64,000 nt of DNA from JAWSUT01 sp033549345 (lineage in GTDB: Bacteria; Bacillota; Dethiobacteria; Dethiobacterales; Dethiobacteraceae): NCBI GenBank assembly GCA_033549345.1, contig JAWSUT010000012.1, forward strand, positions 1 through 64,000. Reading direction: 5' to 3'. The notes under the pieces are model-generated. The model was not told the DNA's origin, made no database searches, and saw nothing but the letters and a program-made list of their open reading frames with translations. Below, one piece after another: positions 6,987-15,023 of the stretch. Both the position numbers and the translations under genes were made by a program. Position 1 is the stretch's first letter. Every line of letters begins with the position of its first letter.

Positions 6987-8243
6987 TCAGCAACTATCTC
7001 CGACAACCAGCTTCTTTTTGTTTGTTAGCGGGAGATTCAGCTTAACGTTAAGCCCTTTTACGGCGAATGACCCTGAAATTAAGATCACTGCGGTTGCAAT
7101 AAAAATCCAACGATAATTGCCTGTCGTATCGAAACTAATTCCACCTAAGATTGGCCCAATGCTTGCACCGATCTGGTGGCTAAGAAATACGGCTCCAAAG
7201 GTTTTGCCCATGCTTTCGAGTCCCCAGCATTCCCCGCTTAAGGCAGAGGTGAGAGGACCGGTTGCTGTCCAGAATATGCCAAACAGTATGGCGCCCAGGT
7301 AAAAGACTTCCAGGCTTGCGGCGAATGCGAAGATTAAAAATGCTGTGCCGCGCAGGAAGTAGATTAGTGATAAAACAACCTTACGTTCCAAAACATCAGA
7401 TAGTTTGCCAGAGCTAATTGTGCCCAGGAAGGCAAGAAGAGACATCAGTGAGAATACTTTTGCAGTTGTTGATAAGTCAAAGCCGATGTTTTGACCGAAA
7501 TTATGAAAATGTGCCATAATAAGTGCCATGCTGAAACCGCAGGTAAAGTAGGCACCCGCCAGTCTGCGGTAGCGTGAATCACGAAGCAGTGTTAATAATG
7601 TCCAGTTACTGGCCGATAAGCCCATTCCCCCAGGCTTACTCAGGGAATTTCTGATGGAGATATGGCCAGGGCCGTCACGAAGCAATAGGAGTGTTAGAGG
7701 CAATAAGAAAAAGATAACCAGACCCGCTGCCGCTAAAATGGCGGTTCGCCAATCGTAATTAAGCAAAAAGTAGGTTAGCAGAGGAGTAATTACCAGAGGG
7801 CCAAGCGGGAAACCAGACATGGATATTCCAAGTGCCAGCCCACGATTTTCATTAAACCAGCCAGATACTAACACAGCATTTGTCAGGAGAGTTGTAGTTG
7901 TATATGCTATTGCTCCCAGAAAACCATACAGTATGGCAAACTGCCAGAGAGCATTCATCTGGGAAATAAGGCCAAGAGTCGCCCCGAAAGAAATAATGCC
8001 GGCAATGATTACTTTGCGTGGCCCATGTCTGTCAATCATGGACCCAATTCTAGGTGAGAACAAGCCTTGCATTAACATAAAAGAGGCTAGGATTAAGGAA
8101 ATACTTGTCGCTGACCAGCCAAACTGTTCTCTGAGAACAGGAAGGAAGACGCCGAAACTCAGGACAATACCACTATTAATGAGTAACATTAAAAAGCAAA
8201 CGCCTAAAATGATCCAGCGGTAGTTATTGTTTGTGTTCATCAT
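6987..8243 (-). CDS. Major facilitator superfamily transporter in the selD operon
   Basis: This 418-residue protein has about twelve hydrophobic segments. The loop between helices 2 and 3 reads GSMIDRHGPRKVI, the MFS signature, and the protein starts NNNYRWIILGVCFLMLLINS like members of the monocarboxylate/oxalate-formate group. Its start overlaps the end of the cysteine desulfurase gene by 20 bases, so it is the last gene of the operon CGGC-selD-desulfurase-MFS. The substrate is not evident. Because the two genes before it can supply selenium for selenophosphate, uptake or export of a selenium or sulfur compound is a reasonable guess but unproven. Confidence 0.8.
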   Translation of the reverse strand: MMNTNNNYRWIILGVCFLMLLINSGIVLSFGVFLPVLREQFGWSATSISLILASFMLMQGLFSPRIGSMIDRHGPRKVIIAGIISFGATLGLISQMNALWQFAILYGFLGAIAYTTTTLLTNAVLVSGWFNENRGLALGISMSGFPLGPLVITPLLTYFLLNYDWRTAILAAAGLVIFFLLPLTLLLLRDGPGHISIRNSLSKPGGMGLSASNWTLLTLLRDSRYRRLAGAYFTCGFSMALIMAHFHNFGQNIGFDLSTTAKVFSLMSLLAFLGTISSGKLSDVLERKVVLSLIYFLRGTAFLIFAFAASLEVFYLGAILFGIFWTATGPLTSALSGECWGLESMGKTFGAVFLSHQIGASIGPILGGISFDTTGNYRWIFIATAVILISGSFAVKGLNVKLNLPLTNKKKLVVGDSC

Positions 8244-9387
8244 TTACCTCGTGTTTGTAATTTTTTAAAGTTTTGCTTATGAGCTCAGCGGCAATCTTAA
8301 TTTCATCTCGTGTGGTCTCACGCCCCAAACTTAAACGAAGTGCGCCAAATCCGCGAGACTTGGACTTCCCCATCGCCGCTAAAACTGGAGACATGGTTTC
8401 TTCACCGTGATGGCATGCTGAGCCGGTAGATGCTGCGATCTGTGGAATTTCAGCCAGCATTGCTGCGGCATTTACTCCGGGGAAACTTACATTAAGTGTA
8501 TTGGGAAGCCTTTTTTGAGGATGCCCGTTTAATAAAACATCGGGCACTTGCTGTTGAAGCAGAGAAAAAAAATCATCCCGTAAGTTTGTCAGCGACGGCA
8601 TATGGTTGTTCATTCCCGCAAGTGCCAGCAAACAGGCCTTACCTAGAGCCACAATACCGGCAACATTTTCTGTGCCGGGACGAAGGCCACCTTCATGACC
8701 GGCACCGTGGGTAACCGGCAATAGCTTAACTCCCTTGCGGATATACAACGCGCCAACCCCTTTAGGGCCATATAGTTTATGTGCGGCAATGGTTAATAAG
8801 TCGACATTCATATCTGTAACATGTACCGGTACTTTCCCCACCGACTGTGCAGCGTCTGTGTGAAACAATATATTGTGTTTACGGGCAATTTCGCCAATCT
8901 CTTTTATAGGTTGCAGGGTTCCTGTTTCATTGTTAGCATGCATAATCGTAATCAGGATGGTGTCCTTACGGATACTCTCAGCGATATCCTGCGGGCTTAC
9001 CAAGCCGTATTCGTCAACGGGAAGATATGTCACCGCAAAACCCTGTGTCTCAAGAAGCCGGCATACATTCAAAACAGCAGGATGTTCGGTTACCTGGGTG
9101 ATGATATGATTACCCCGCTCTTTGAGGGAATACGCCGCACCTTTAATGGCCAGATTATTTGATTCGCTTCCACCACCGGTAAAGACGATTTCATCAGGGG
9201 AGCAAGCCAGTAGTACTGCAACACGTTTGCGCGCCATGATTACAGCTTCTTTTGTGATTTGACCATAGGCATGTCCACTTGAAGGATTGCCAAAGTGTTC
9301 CCTGAGGTACGGTAGCATTTCATCTACAACCTCTGGAGCTATAGGGGTGGTTGCATTATAGTCAAGGTAAATCGGTTTCACATGCAT
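8224..9387 (-). CDS. Cysteine desulfurase (NifS/IscS-like)
   Basis: This is a 387-residue PLP enzyme of aminotransferase class V. Visible motifs are YLDYNATTPI at the N-terminus, the cofactor-stacking His in TEHPAV (H101), ETGTLQPI, HTDAAQ, the PLP lysine in AAHKLYGP (K204), RPGTEN and the catalytic loop Cys in STGSACHHGEE (C325). It removes sulfur (or selenium) from cysteine (or selenocysteine) to form a persulfide. Position between selD and a transporter suggests it delivers selenium to SelD, as some NifS-like proteins do. It could equally serve Fe-S assembly; no iscU-like scaffold gene lies nearby. Confidence 0.88.
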   Translation of the reverse strand: MHVKPIYLDYNATTPIAPEVVDEMLPYLREHFGNPSSGHAYGQITKEAVIMARKRVAVLLACSPDEIVFTGGGSESNNLAIKGAAYSLKERGNHIITQVTEHPAVLNVCRLLETQGFAVTYLPVDEYGLVSPQDIAESIRKDTILITIMHANNETGTLQPIKEIGEIARKHNILFHTDAAQSVGKVPVHVTDMNVDLLTIAAHKLYGPKGVGALYIRKGVKLLPVTHGAGHEGGLRPGTENVAGIVALGKACLLALAGMNNHMPSLTNLRDDFFSLLQQQVPDVLLNGHPQKRLPNTLNVSFPGVNAAAMLAEIPQIAASTGSACHHGEETMSPVLAAMGKSKSRGFGALRLSLGRETTRDEIKIAAELISKTLKNYKHEVNDEHKQ

Positions 9388-9422
9388 CTCTCCTAAACAT
9401 TTTTTCTTGCAGAGTCAAACAT

Positions 9423-10481
9423 TCATGATAAAAGAGCCAGTGACTTTTCCACACGGATTGCTGCTTTTGTCTGGGGGATAATTTCACCGATCCTTGCATT
9501 CGCCAGGCACCCCTGCTTGTTTAGGATCTTCTCAAACTGTTCCGCTGCTTCCCGGGGGACTGAAATAAGCAGTCCCCCGGATGTTTGTGCATCAGTCAGA
9601 ATTGTTTTTGCCTCAGGTGGAATGTCATCGTGCCAGTGTGCTTTATCAGCAATGTAGCGACTATTATTGTGGCTGCCGCTTGGCACAGTACCTGCTTTTG
9701 CTAAGTTCCATGCTTCTTCAATAACCGGTACATGCTCCAGGCTGATTGCGGCACTTACTTTGCTTGCAGTAAGCATTTCATAGAGGTGGCCCAACAATCC
9801 ATAACCGCTTACGTCAGTACAGGCATGTACCGCTGTTTGATGCAATGCATCTGCCGCACTGCGATTTAAATGCCTCATGACGTTGTAAGCTTTTTCTTCC
9901 AGATCATCCGTGGCAAGCCCCAAGTCAATCGCTGTTGTGATGACCCCGATTCCCAACGGCTTTGTTAAGAATAAAATATCGCCAGGCTTTGCACCATGCT
10001 TATACAGTAATTGCCCCGGTTCAGCTGTTCCGGTCACCGACAAGCCGTATTTCGGAACGTTATCTTCAATGGTATGACCGCCTGCAATAACGCAGCCTGC
10101 TTCTTGCATCGCATCTGCGCCACCACGTAACATTTCCGTCAGTACATGCACGGACAATGCTTTAATCGGGAAGCAGACAATATTCAGTGCAGAAAGAGGG
10201 TTGGCTCCCATGGCATAAATATCACTGACAGAGTTAACGGCAGCGACAGCGCCAAATCTATAAGGGTCGTTTAAGATAGGGGTGATTAAATCCACCGTCT
10301 GAACAATGGCGAGATTTTCCGTGATTTGTATAGCCGCAGCATCTTCATGGTTTCTTCCCAAGAAGCGACTGTCCATTATTGGCGGGATGACATTTAAAAC
10401 TTCTGTTAGATCCGCCGGATCTATCTTACATGCTCATCCTGATCCCGGTGAATAGCTGGTAAGACGAATTCTGTCTTTCAT
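9423..10481 (-). CDS. selD: Selenophosphate synthase SelD, itself a selenoprotein (TGA read as Sec)
   Basis: Makes selenophosphate from selenide and ATP. The frame from 10376 (317 residues) lacks the catalytic N-terminus. Reading upstream through one TGA (10436-10434) gives a start ATG at 10481 and the sequence LTSYSPGSGUACKIDPADL, which matches the GUGCK/GCGCK active-site segment of SelD with Sec at residue 16 and Lys at 19. Total length becomes 352, normal for the family. The body shows TVDLITPI, YAMGANPLSALN, AGGHTI and CTDVSGYGLLGHL. A hairpin follows the TGA (10407-10423). The organism must therefore have selA, selB and selC elsewhere. First selenium gene of an operon with the desulfurase and the MFS transporter. 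Confidence 0.93.
10407..10423 (-). promoter_or_regulatory. Candidate bacterial SECIS hairpin in selD
   Basis: On the coding strand TAGATCC-GGC-GGATCTA forms a 7-bp stem (or 6 bp with a five-base loop) beginning ten bases after the in-frame TGA. Bacterial SECIS elements are small hairpins just downstream of the Sec codon, bound by SelB. The match is by position and shape only. Confidence 0.6.
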
Positions 10482-10524
10482 GCCTGGTTACCCCCAAAAT
10501 TAATTTTATCTTTGTATTCTTAGC

Positions 10525-10857
10525 TTAATGCGTATAATCAATGATTTTAACTGAGCTGCCGATCTTTTTTGTAATCGCTTCTTTCATAGCATCTGCATGC
10601 GGGCATGGAAACCCAATGGGTGTACCTTTAAAGATGCATGACGCCAACACAATCGTATCTGCGCCTCTTTTCACCATTTCAGCGGCTCTTGTGACTGCCC
10701 TTTTTCCCGGGCAACCGCCACATGTAATGACCCCAATAACTGTAATATCTTCTTTAATTCCTTCAAACGCTAACTTCTTGTCTTGCATTACTTTAAGACA
10801 GGTAGTTGCGGGACACATATCTTCAGTCTGCATACAACGGATTAATCCAACTTTCAT
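10525..10857 (-). CDS. CGGC-domain protein
   Basis: This 110-residue protein is rich in cysteine. It has MKVGLIRCMQTEDMCPATTC at the start, the name-giving GVITCGGCPGKR near the middle, then LASCIFKGTPIGFPCPHAD. This is the CGGC domain, a small putative metal-binding family of unknown function. It is the first gene of the minus-strand operon with selD and is transcribed divergently from the LysR regulator. Conserved cysteines suggest metal or metalloid handling, which would fit a selenium operon, but no activity is established. Confidence 0.8.
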   Translation of the reverse strand: MKVGLIRCMQTEDMCPATTCLKVMQDKKLAFEGIKEDITVIGVITCGGCPGKRAVTRAAEMVKRGADTIVLASCIFKGTPIGFPCPHADAMKEAITKKIGSSVKIIDYTH

Positions 10858-10967
10858 GCATAATCCTCCCTTGCTTTTTTACAGAGTATCATCTGCTATG
10901 ATATAATACAATTGCATATATTATATATGTTGTATGCACACAGAGAATAGCTAGGGAGAGGGTACGG
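10858..10967. promoter_or_regulatory. Divergent control region between the selD operon and its LysR-type regulator
   Basis: This AT-rich gap contains ATACAA and TTGTAT as inverted arms about 18 bases apart, and a near-palindrome ATACAATTGCAT. On the minus strand TTGTAT and TACTCT are 17 bases apart and could be the promoter of the CGGC gene. LysR proteins usually bind such a divergent gap, so control of the operon by the neighbour gene is likely. Confidence 0.45.
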
Positions 10968-11876
10968 GTGAATCTATCGCTCTTGCAAGTGTTCTTTGAG
11001 GTATCACGATGCGGAAGTTTAACAACGGCAGCAGAAAAACTGCATATATCGCAGCCCGCACTTTCACGTCAAATATCATCATTGGAAAAAGAGGTGGGGC
11101 TTGATTTATTTATCCGCCACAGCAGGGGTCTTCAGCTTACAGAAGCCGGTCGAAGATTATATGAGTATACACAAAAGATACTAAACCATGCTGAAGAGGC
11201 GCAAAGGGTTTTGGATGAGATAAAAAACATTGAAACCGGAACACTAAAAGTCGGGGTTAGTAAAACAATAGGGTCTTATGTTCTCCCGCCGGTTCTTGCA
11301 AAGTTTATTCAACAACATCCCCGCATTGATTTACTTATTGATATGGAAAAAAGAGACGTACTTATTAAACAAGCTGCAAATTTCGCATACGATGTCGTAC
11401 TGCTGACCGGCAGCTTAAATGAGCCCGGCTATTACGTCGAAAAGCTATTTACTGATGAAATAATCGCGATAACCTCACCGAAGCATAAAGCTCAAAAAGT
11501 TGACTGTGGTGACATTCATCTTCTTGCAGAAGAGGTATTTATCTTACGGGAACCAGGTTCATCAACCAGAGATATTTCAGAGTTAATCATGTCCGGGCAG
11601 GGGTTAAAGGCGCGAAAGATAATCGAACTGCCAAGTATTGAAGCAATTAAGAAAACTGTAATGTTCGGCACCGGCATTGCCTTTTTATCAAAATTTACTG
11701 TTAAAGATGAGCTGCAAAACGGTCTGCTAAAATCCATTGATTGTACTGAATTATCAATGCAAAGAGACATTATCTTTGTTCAGCCAAAAGCAGGGCGGAC
11801 ATCCCCGGCAGCACTTGCTTTAACGTCACTTATAAAGAAGGAATTGAATTATGACTTTTTTATAAAACATAGTTAA
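10968..11876 (+). CDS. LysR-family transcriptional regulator
   Basis: This is a 302-residue protein. The N-terminal helix-turn-helix reads LLQVFFEVSRCGSLTTAAE, then LHISQPALSRQISSLEKEVG (residues about 5-45), and a linker helix leads into a substrate-binding effector domain from about residue 90 (GTLKVGVSKTIGSYVLPPVL). The start is GTG 10968 behind GGGAGAGGG. Divergent placement next to the CGGC-selD operon suggests it controls that operon. The effector is unknown; a sulfur or selenium compound is only a guess. Confidence 0.9.
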   Translation: MNLSLLQVFFEVSRCGSLTTAAEKLHISQPALSRQISSLEKEVGLDLFIRHSRGLQLTEAGRRLYEYTQKILNHAEEAQRVLDEIKNIETGTLKVGVSKTIGSYVLPPVLAKFIQQHPRIDLLIDMEKRDVLIKQAANFAYDVVLLTGSLNEPGYYVEKLFTDEIIAITSPKHKAQKVDCGDIHLLAEEVFILREPGSSTRDISELIMSGQGLKARKIIELPSIEAIKKTVMFGTGIAFLSKFTVKDELQNGLLKSIDCTELSMQRDIIFVQPKAGRTSPAALALTSLIKKELNYDFFIKHS

Positions 11877-11928
11877 CCATCCAAAGCGCCTACCATCTTA
11901 TACAACGTTATAAAAAGCTTCACAGGGG

Positions 11929-12050
11929 TGGCTCTACTGTGTGCGGCTAGTGTGCGGAACCTCAAAACACTGAAAACTCATTTCCCTGAAGGGAACTGGA
12001 CATAATTTCATACCGAAAAAGCCCCATGCTGTCAAGCTTTGTGGGGCTTT
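11929..12050 (+). repeat. Second copy of the repeat found at 2640-2775
   Basis: It shares GTGTGCGG, TGCGGAACCTCAAAA, CCTGAAGGG and TGCTGTCA blocks with the first copy, in the same order and also directly left of a tRNA-Pro 3' fragment. Its right end forms an AAAGCCCC/GGGGCTTT hairpin (12018-12050) that may terminate the LysR transcript. Confidence 0.55.
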
Positions 12051-12085
12051 GAGGTCGCAGGTTCAAATCCTGTCGCTCCGACCAT
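12051..12085 (+). repeat. Duplicated 3' end of tRNA-Pro, second perfect copy
   Basis: Thirty-five bases from GAGGTCGCAGG to one base past CCA are identical to the tRNA. It stands 10.7 kb from the intact gene and could mark the right boundary of a larger, older insertion containing the Trk and selenium genes. Confidence 0.8.
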
Positions 12086-12099
12086 AATTAGAATGTAGA

Positions 12100-12134
12100 A
12101 ACCACGGAAGTTAATTGGCTTCCGTGGTTTTTTT
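12100..12134 (+). terminator. Terminator, AACCACGG family
   Basis: AACCACGGAAG pairs perfectly with CTTCCGTGGTT, followed by seven T. Same spacing behind a tRNA fragment as at 1431 and 2869. Confidence 0.8.
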
Positions 12135-12255
12135 ATTGCTAAAACATGAGTGATTTGTTCCACCTGTGTACATGATCGTTTTTGTATACAAATAATAAAT
12201 ATTACGGTTAAAGAAAATAATATAAACATACAGGGTTGAAACAGGAGGGAAGGTT

Positions 12256-13233
12256 ATGGGCATCTCCATATTTAAGCAGTCCAGAGGGTTAAAACAAGAA
12301 ATAGATATTAAGGAAGTATATAATGTCTGGAACCTGCTTAGAGCCAGATACCTTAGCGCAGATACGATACGGCTATTTAAGGATTTAACACATGACCGTG
12401 ACTTTAGTATAGTGTTGGGAAAACTTTTAGACCAATGGGAGACGCATATAAAGCAGTATGAAGGTCTAGTGAAAAAATATCAAATTAAAGCTCCGGAAAG
12501 GCCTCCTTATGATTATAAAACCAGTTTGAAGGTAAATCAGATAACGGATGTATATGTCTTTAGAAGGATTTATAATGATGTAGTGGCTCAAATGTATTCC
12601 TTAACTACAGCCTATCGTACATCAACTACAAATGATAATGTCAGAAAAATTATCCGGGAAGATTTGGAGGCACACATTCAAAGTTTTGAAACTATCTATA
12701 AATACGGGAAGGTAAAAGGGTGGATGGACGAGCCTCCTGCCTACAAGACTGCAAAGCCTGTGGTAAATGAGCAGGTGTCTACAGGTGAGGCATTTCACAT
12801 TTTAGATCATATTACCCATCGGTATCACCAGCTTCAGCTTACACAATACTTCCTCAGTTATGCTCACGACAAAGAATTTCGTGCTATCCTAAATCTGGGA
12901 GCAAAAGGCCTCGAAAAAGAAATTGATAAACTGCACCAAGAAGCCCTAAAATATGAAATACTACTGCCCAATCGCACTCCCGTATCCGTAGCAGTACCTA
13001 TGGAGCCTGAAACGATGGAAGACAAATTCATGTATGAGGTGCTTTTAGCGGGTATACAAAATGCAGTTGATTTGCATATTCGTGCTGTAATTGAAACAAT
13101 AAGAAATGATTCTCTGCGAGATTTATTTTATAAGCTTTTTACAACAGAGCTGAGAATACATGAGAATATATTAAAATATGGGAAAGCTAAAGGCTGGATA
13201 ATAACCATACCAATTTACGCTGAGCCAGTATAA
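12256..13233 (+). CDS. DUF3231 protein, paralogue 1 of 4
   Basis: This 325-residue soluble protein is made of two DUF3231 repeats. Repeat 1 (about residues 18-155) runs VWNLLRARYLS, LTHDRDFSIVL, TTNDNVRKIIREDLEAH and YKYGKVKGW. Repeat 2 (about 175-320) runs ILDHITHRYHQLQ, YAHDKEFRAIL, RNDSLRDLFYKL and LKYGKAKGW. The pattern suggests two helical bundles. The family is found mainly in endospore formers and has no established function. The start is ATG after AGGAGGGAAG. It is nearly the same protein as the copy at 36610 and lies just upstream of the germination operon. No signal peptide. Confidence 0.85.
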   Translation: MGISIFKQSRGLKQEIDIKEVYNVWNLLRARYLSADTIRLFKDLTHDRDFSIVLGKLLDQWETHIKQYEGLVKKYQIKAPERPPYDYKTSLKVNQITDVYVFRRIYNDVVAQMYSLTTAYRTSTTNDNVRKIIREDLEAHIQSFETIYKYGKVKGWMDEPPAYKTAKPVVNEQVSTGEAFHILDHITHRYHQLQLTQYFLSYAHDKEFRAILNLGAKGLEKEIDKLHQEALKYEILLPNRTPVSVAVPMEPETMEDKFMYEVLLAGIQNAVDLHIRAVIETIRNDSLRDLFYKLFTTELRIHENILKYGKAKGWIITIPIYAEPV

Positions 13234-13267
13234 AAAAGTCCTGTCGCTCTATACAATAGCGTAGAAT

Positions 13268-13302
13268 ACCACGTAAGTTAAACGGCTTTCGCGGTTTTTT
13301 AT
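13268..13302 (+). terminator. Decayed AACCACGG-type terminator
   Basis: ACCACGTAAG and CTTTCGCGGT pair with two mismatches, then six T. A short TCCTGTCGCTCTA just before (13239-13251) again resembles the tRNA end, so this too may derive from the tRNA plus terminator unit. Confidence 0.5.
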
Positions 13303-13330
13303 TAGTCATTTCACCAAGAACTTTTAGGAC

Positions 13331-13349
13331 GGGGGACAAGAGGTCGCAG
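13331..13349 (+). repeat. Short decayed copy of the tRNA-Pro 3' region
   Basis: GGGGGACAAGAGGTCGCAG matches the anticodon-loop to T-stem part of the tRNA with one difference. A weak AACCAC hairpin with seven T (13359-13383) follows. Confidence 0.5.
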
Positions 13350-13481
13350 TAAAAGTACAACCACCGGTATAGTGGGTTTTTTTATTGTCAGAATTAGCGT
13401 TAACTTTTTCATGTATGGAAATAGTTGACACGGGTAATTTATTAAATGTACACCTATAACATGAGTCTGCTGGAGGAAAAT

Positions 13482-15023
13482 ATGTTTTTTGATAGATTTC
13501 TTAAAGCATCAAAAAGATATGTTCCCGGAAGAAAAAGAAAATCGAGTACTGTTAAGCAAAAAAAAGTGAATGCAAACCTGAATACAAATTTGGAGGATAT
13601 TCTGGAATCTACGGGAGACCCTGACGATCTCGTTATACAGCGAATTAAAAAAGGCTCTCTTACTGCAGTTGTCATTTATCTTGAGACATTAGTTGACAGC
13701 AACTTATTAAGTGAGCATGTGATTAAGCCCTTAAACCAACTTATTCAGGGTACAGAAGTCCTTAGTTCATCCAAACTCAAGATAACAATATCAGCGTCCA
13801 ATGTCTCTGAAGTTAATGATCTTCATCAAGCAGTAGAGAATTTATTAACAGGGTCCGCCCTTATATTGATTAATGGTACAATTTTTGCCGTATCTTTGCC
13901 TGGTGTCCCACGTCGGGCAATCGAAGAAGCATCGACAGAGAAGTCAATTAAAGGACCGCGGGAAGGCTTTGCTGAGACCATTAAGGATAACATCGGCCTG
14001 ATTAGGCGTTATTTAAAGGATCCTAACCTCAGGTTAGATAGGAAATATATTGGGGAAAGGACAAAAACAGAAATTGCAGTACTTTATCTAAATGATGTTG
14101 CTAACCCTGATATTGTTAAGGAAGTTCATAAACGGCTTGAACAGATTGAGATTGATGGTATTTTAGAAAGCGGATACATAGCAGAACTGATTAGTGACCG
14201 ACGATTAACCATTTTCCCTCTTGTTCAGGAAACAGAGAGACCGGATAAAGTGGCCTCGGCTTTGCTCGAGGGACGAGTGGTGATCATGGTTGACAGGTCA
14301 CCTTTTAATATTATCGTTCCAGTAACATCAAACGAGTTTTATCAAATACAGGAAGATTTCTATTTCAACTGGATTGAAGCTACAATGCTAAGACTTGTCA
14401 GGGCATTAGGGACAATCGTAGCTGTGACCTTACCGGGATTTTATTTAGCGATGATTACAGTTAATCCTGAACTGTTACCGCCGTCAGTGATTCAGTTGGA
14501 AGCATCCTCACGTGTACAGGTACCCTTTCCGGCTGTTCTGGAAATGTTAATAACATTTTTTGCCTTTGAAGTGCTCAGAGAGTCCAGTGTTCGCTTTCCT
14601 GCCGGCATCAGTATGATTTTTGGAGTAGGCGGAGGGATTGTCATGGGCCTTGCGGCAATCAATGCAGGGCTTGTTTCAGGTATAACTGTGGCCGTTGTTG
14701 TGTTTTGCGTACTGGGCACCTTCAGTACAGCTAATCTAGCAGCAGAGCAGGCATGGCGATGGGTACGGTACTTCTTGTTTTTTGCCGGAGCCAGTTTTGG
14801 CTTTATGGGTGTTATTGCGGCTGGGATTCTGGTTCTAGCTCATATGACGACTTTAAAATCTTTTGGTGTATCATATATGGCACCGTGGGCACCTCCGTTG
14901 GGAGTTGACATTGCTGATGCACCCATAAGACTCCCATGGTGGTTAAGTTACAGGAGGCCACCTACCTACCGCCCTCAACGGGAGGACAGGCTTGGTGAAA
15001 CAGAAGGGGAGGACGAAGCATAG
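13482..15023 (+). CDS. Spore germination protein, GerA family (A subunit)
   Basis: A 513-residue GerAA/SpoVAF-type membrane protein. A cytoplasmic N-terminal domain (to about residue 290) is followed by about five membrane segments. Typical motifs include DPDDLVIQRI, RGPREGF-like GPREGFAETIKDNIGLIRR, FPLVQETERPDKVASALLEG and the DRSPF block. Ger receptors sit in the inner spore membrane, sense nutrients and release ions. I choose ATG 13482, five bases after GGAGG, over ATG 13446. First gene of the A-B-C receptor operon; the next gene overlaps its stop. Confidence 0.92.
   Translation: MFFDRFLKASKRYVPGRKRKSSTVKQKKVNANLNTNLEDILESTGDPDDLVIQRIKKGSLTAVVIYLETLVDSNLLSEHVIKPLNQLIQGTEVLSSSKLKITISASNVSEVNDLHQAVENLLTGSALILINGTIFAVSLPGVPRRAIEEASTEKSIKGPREGFAETIKDNIGLIRRYLKDPNLRLDRKYIGERTKTEIAVLYLNDVANPDIVKEVHKRLEQIEIDGILESGYIAELISDRRLTIFPLVQETERPDKVASALLEGRVVIMVDRSPFNIIVPVTSNEFYQIQEDFYFNWIEATMLRLVRALGTIVAVTLPGFYLAMITVNPELLPPSVIQLEASSRVQVPFPAVLEMLITFFAFEVLRESSVRFPAGISMIFGVGGGIVMGLAAINAGLVSGITVAVVVFCVLGTFSTANLAAEQAWRWVRYFLFFAGASFGFMGVIAAGILVLAHMTTLKSFGVSYMAPWAPPLGVDIADAPIRLPWWLSYRRPPTYRPQREDRLGETEGEDEA

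Noticed and set aside
12032..12229. Minus-strand frame ending GATGFEPATSKPHKA
   Set aside because: Same artefact, from the copied tRNA fragment at 12051.
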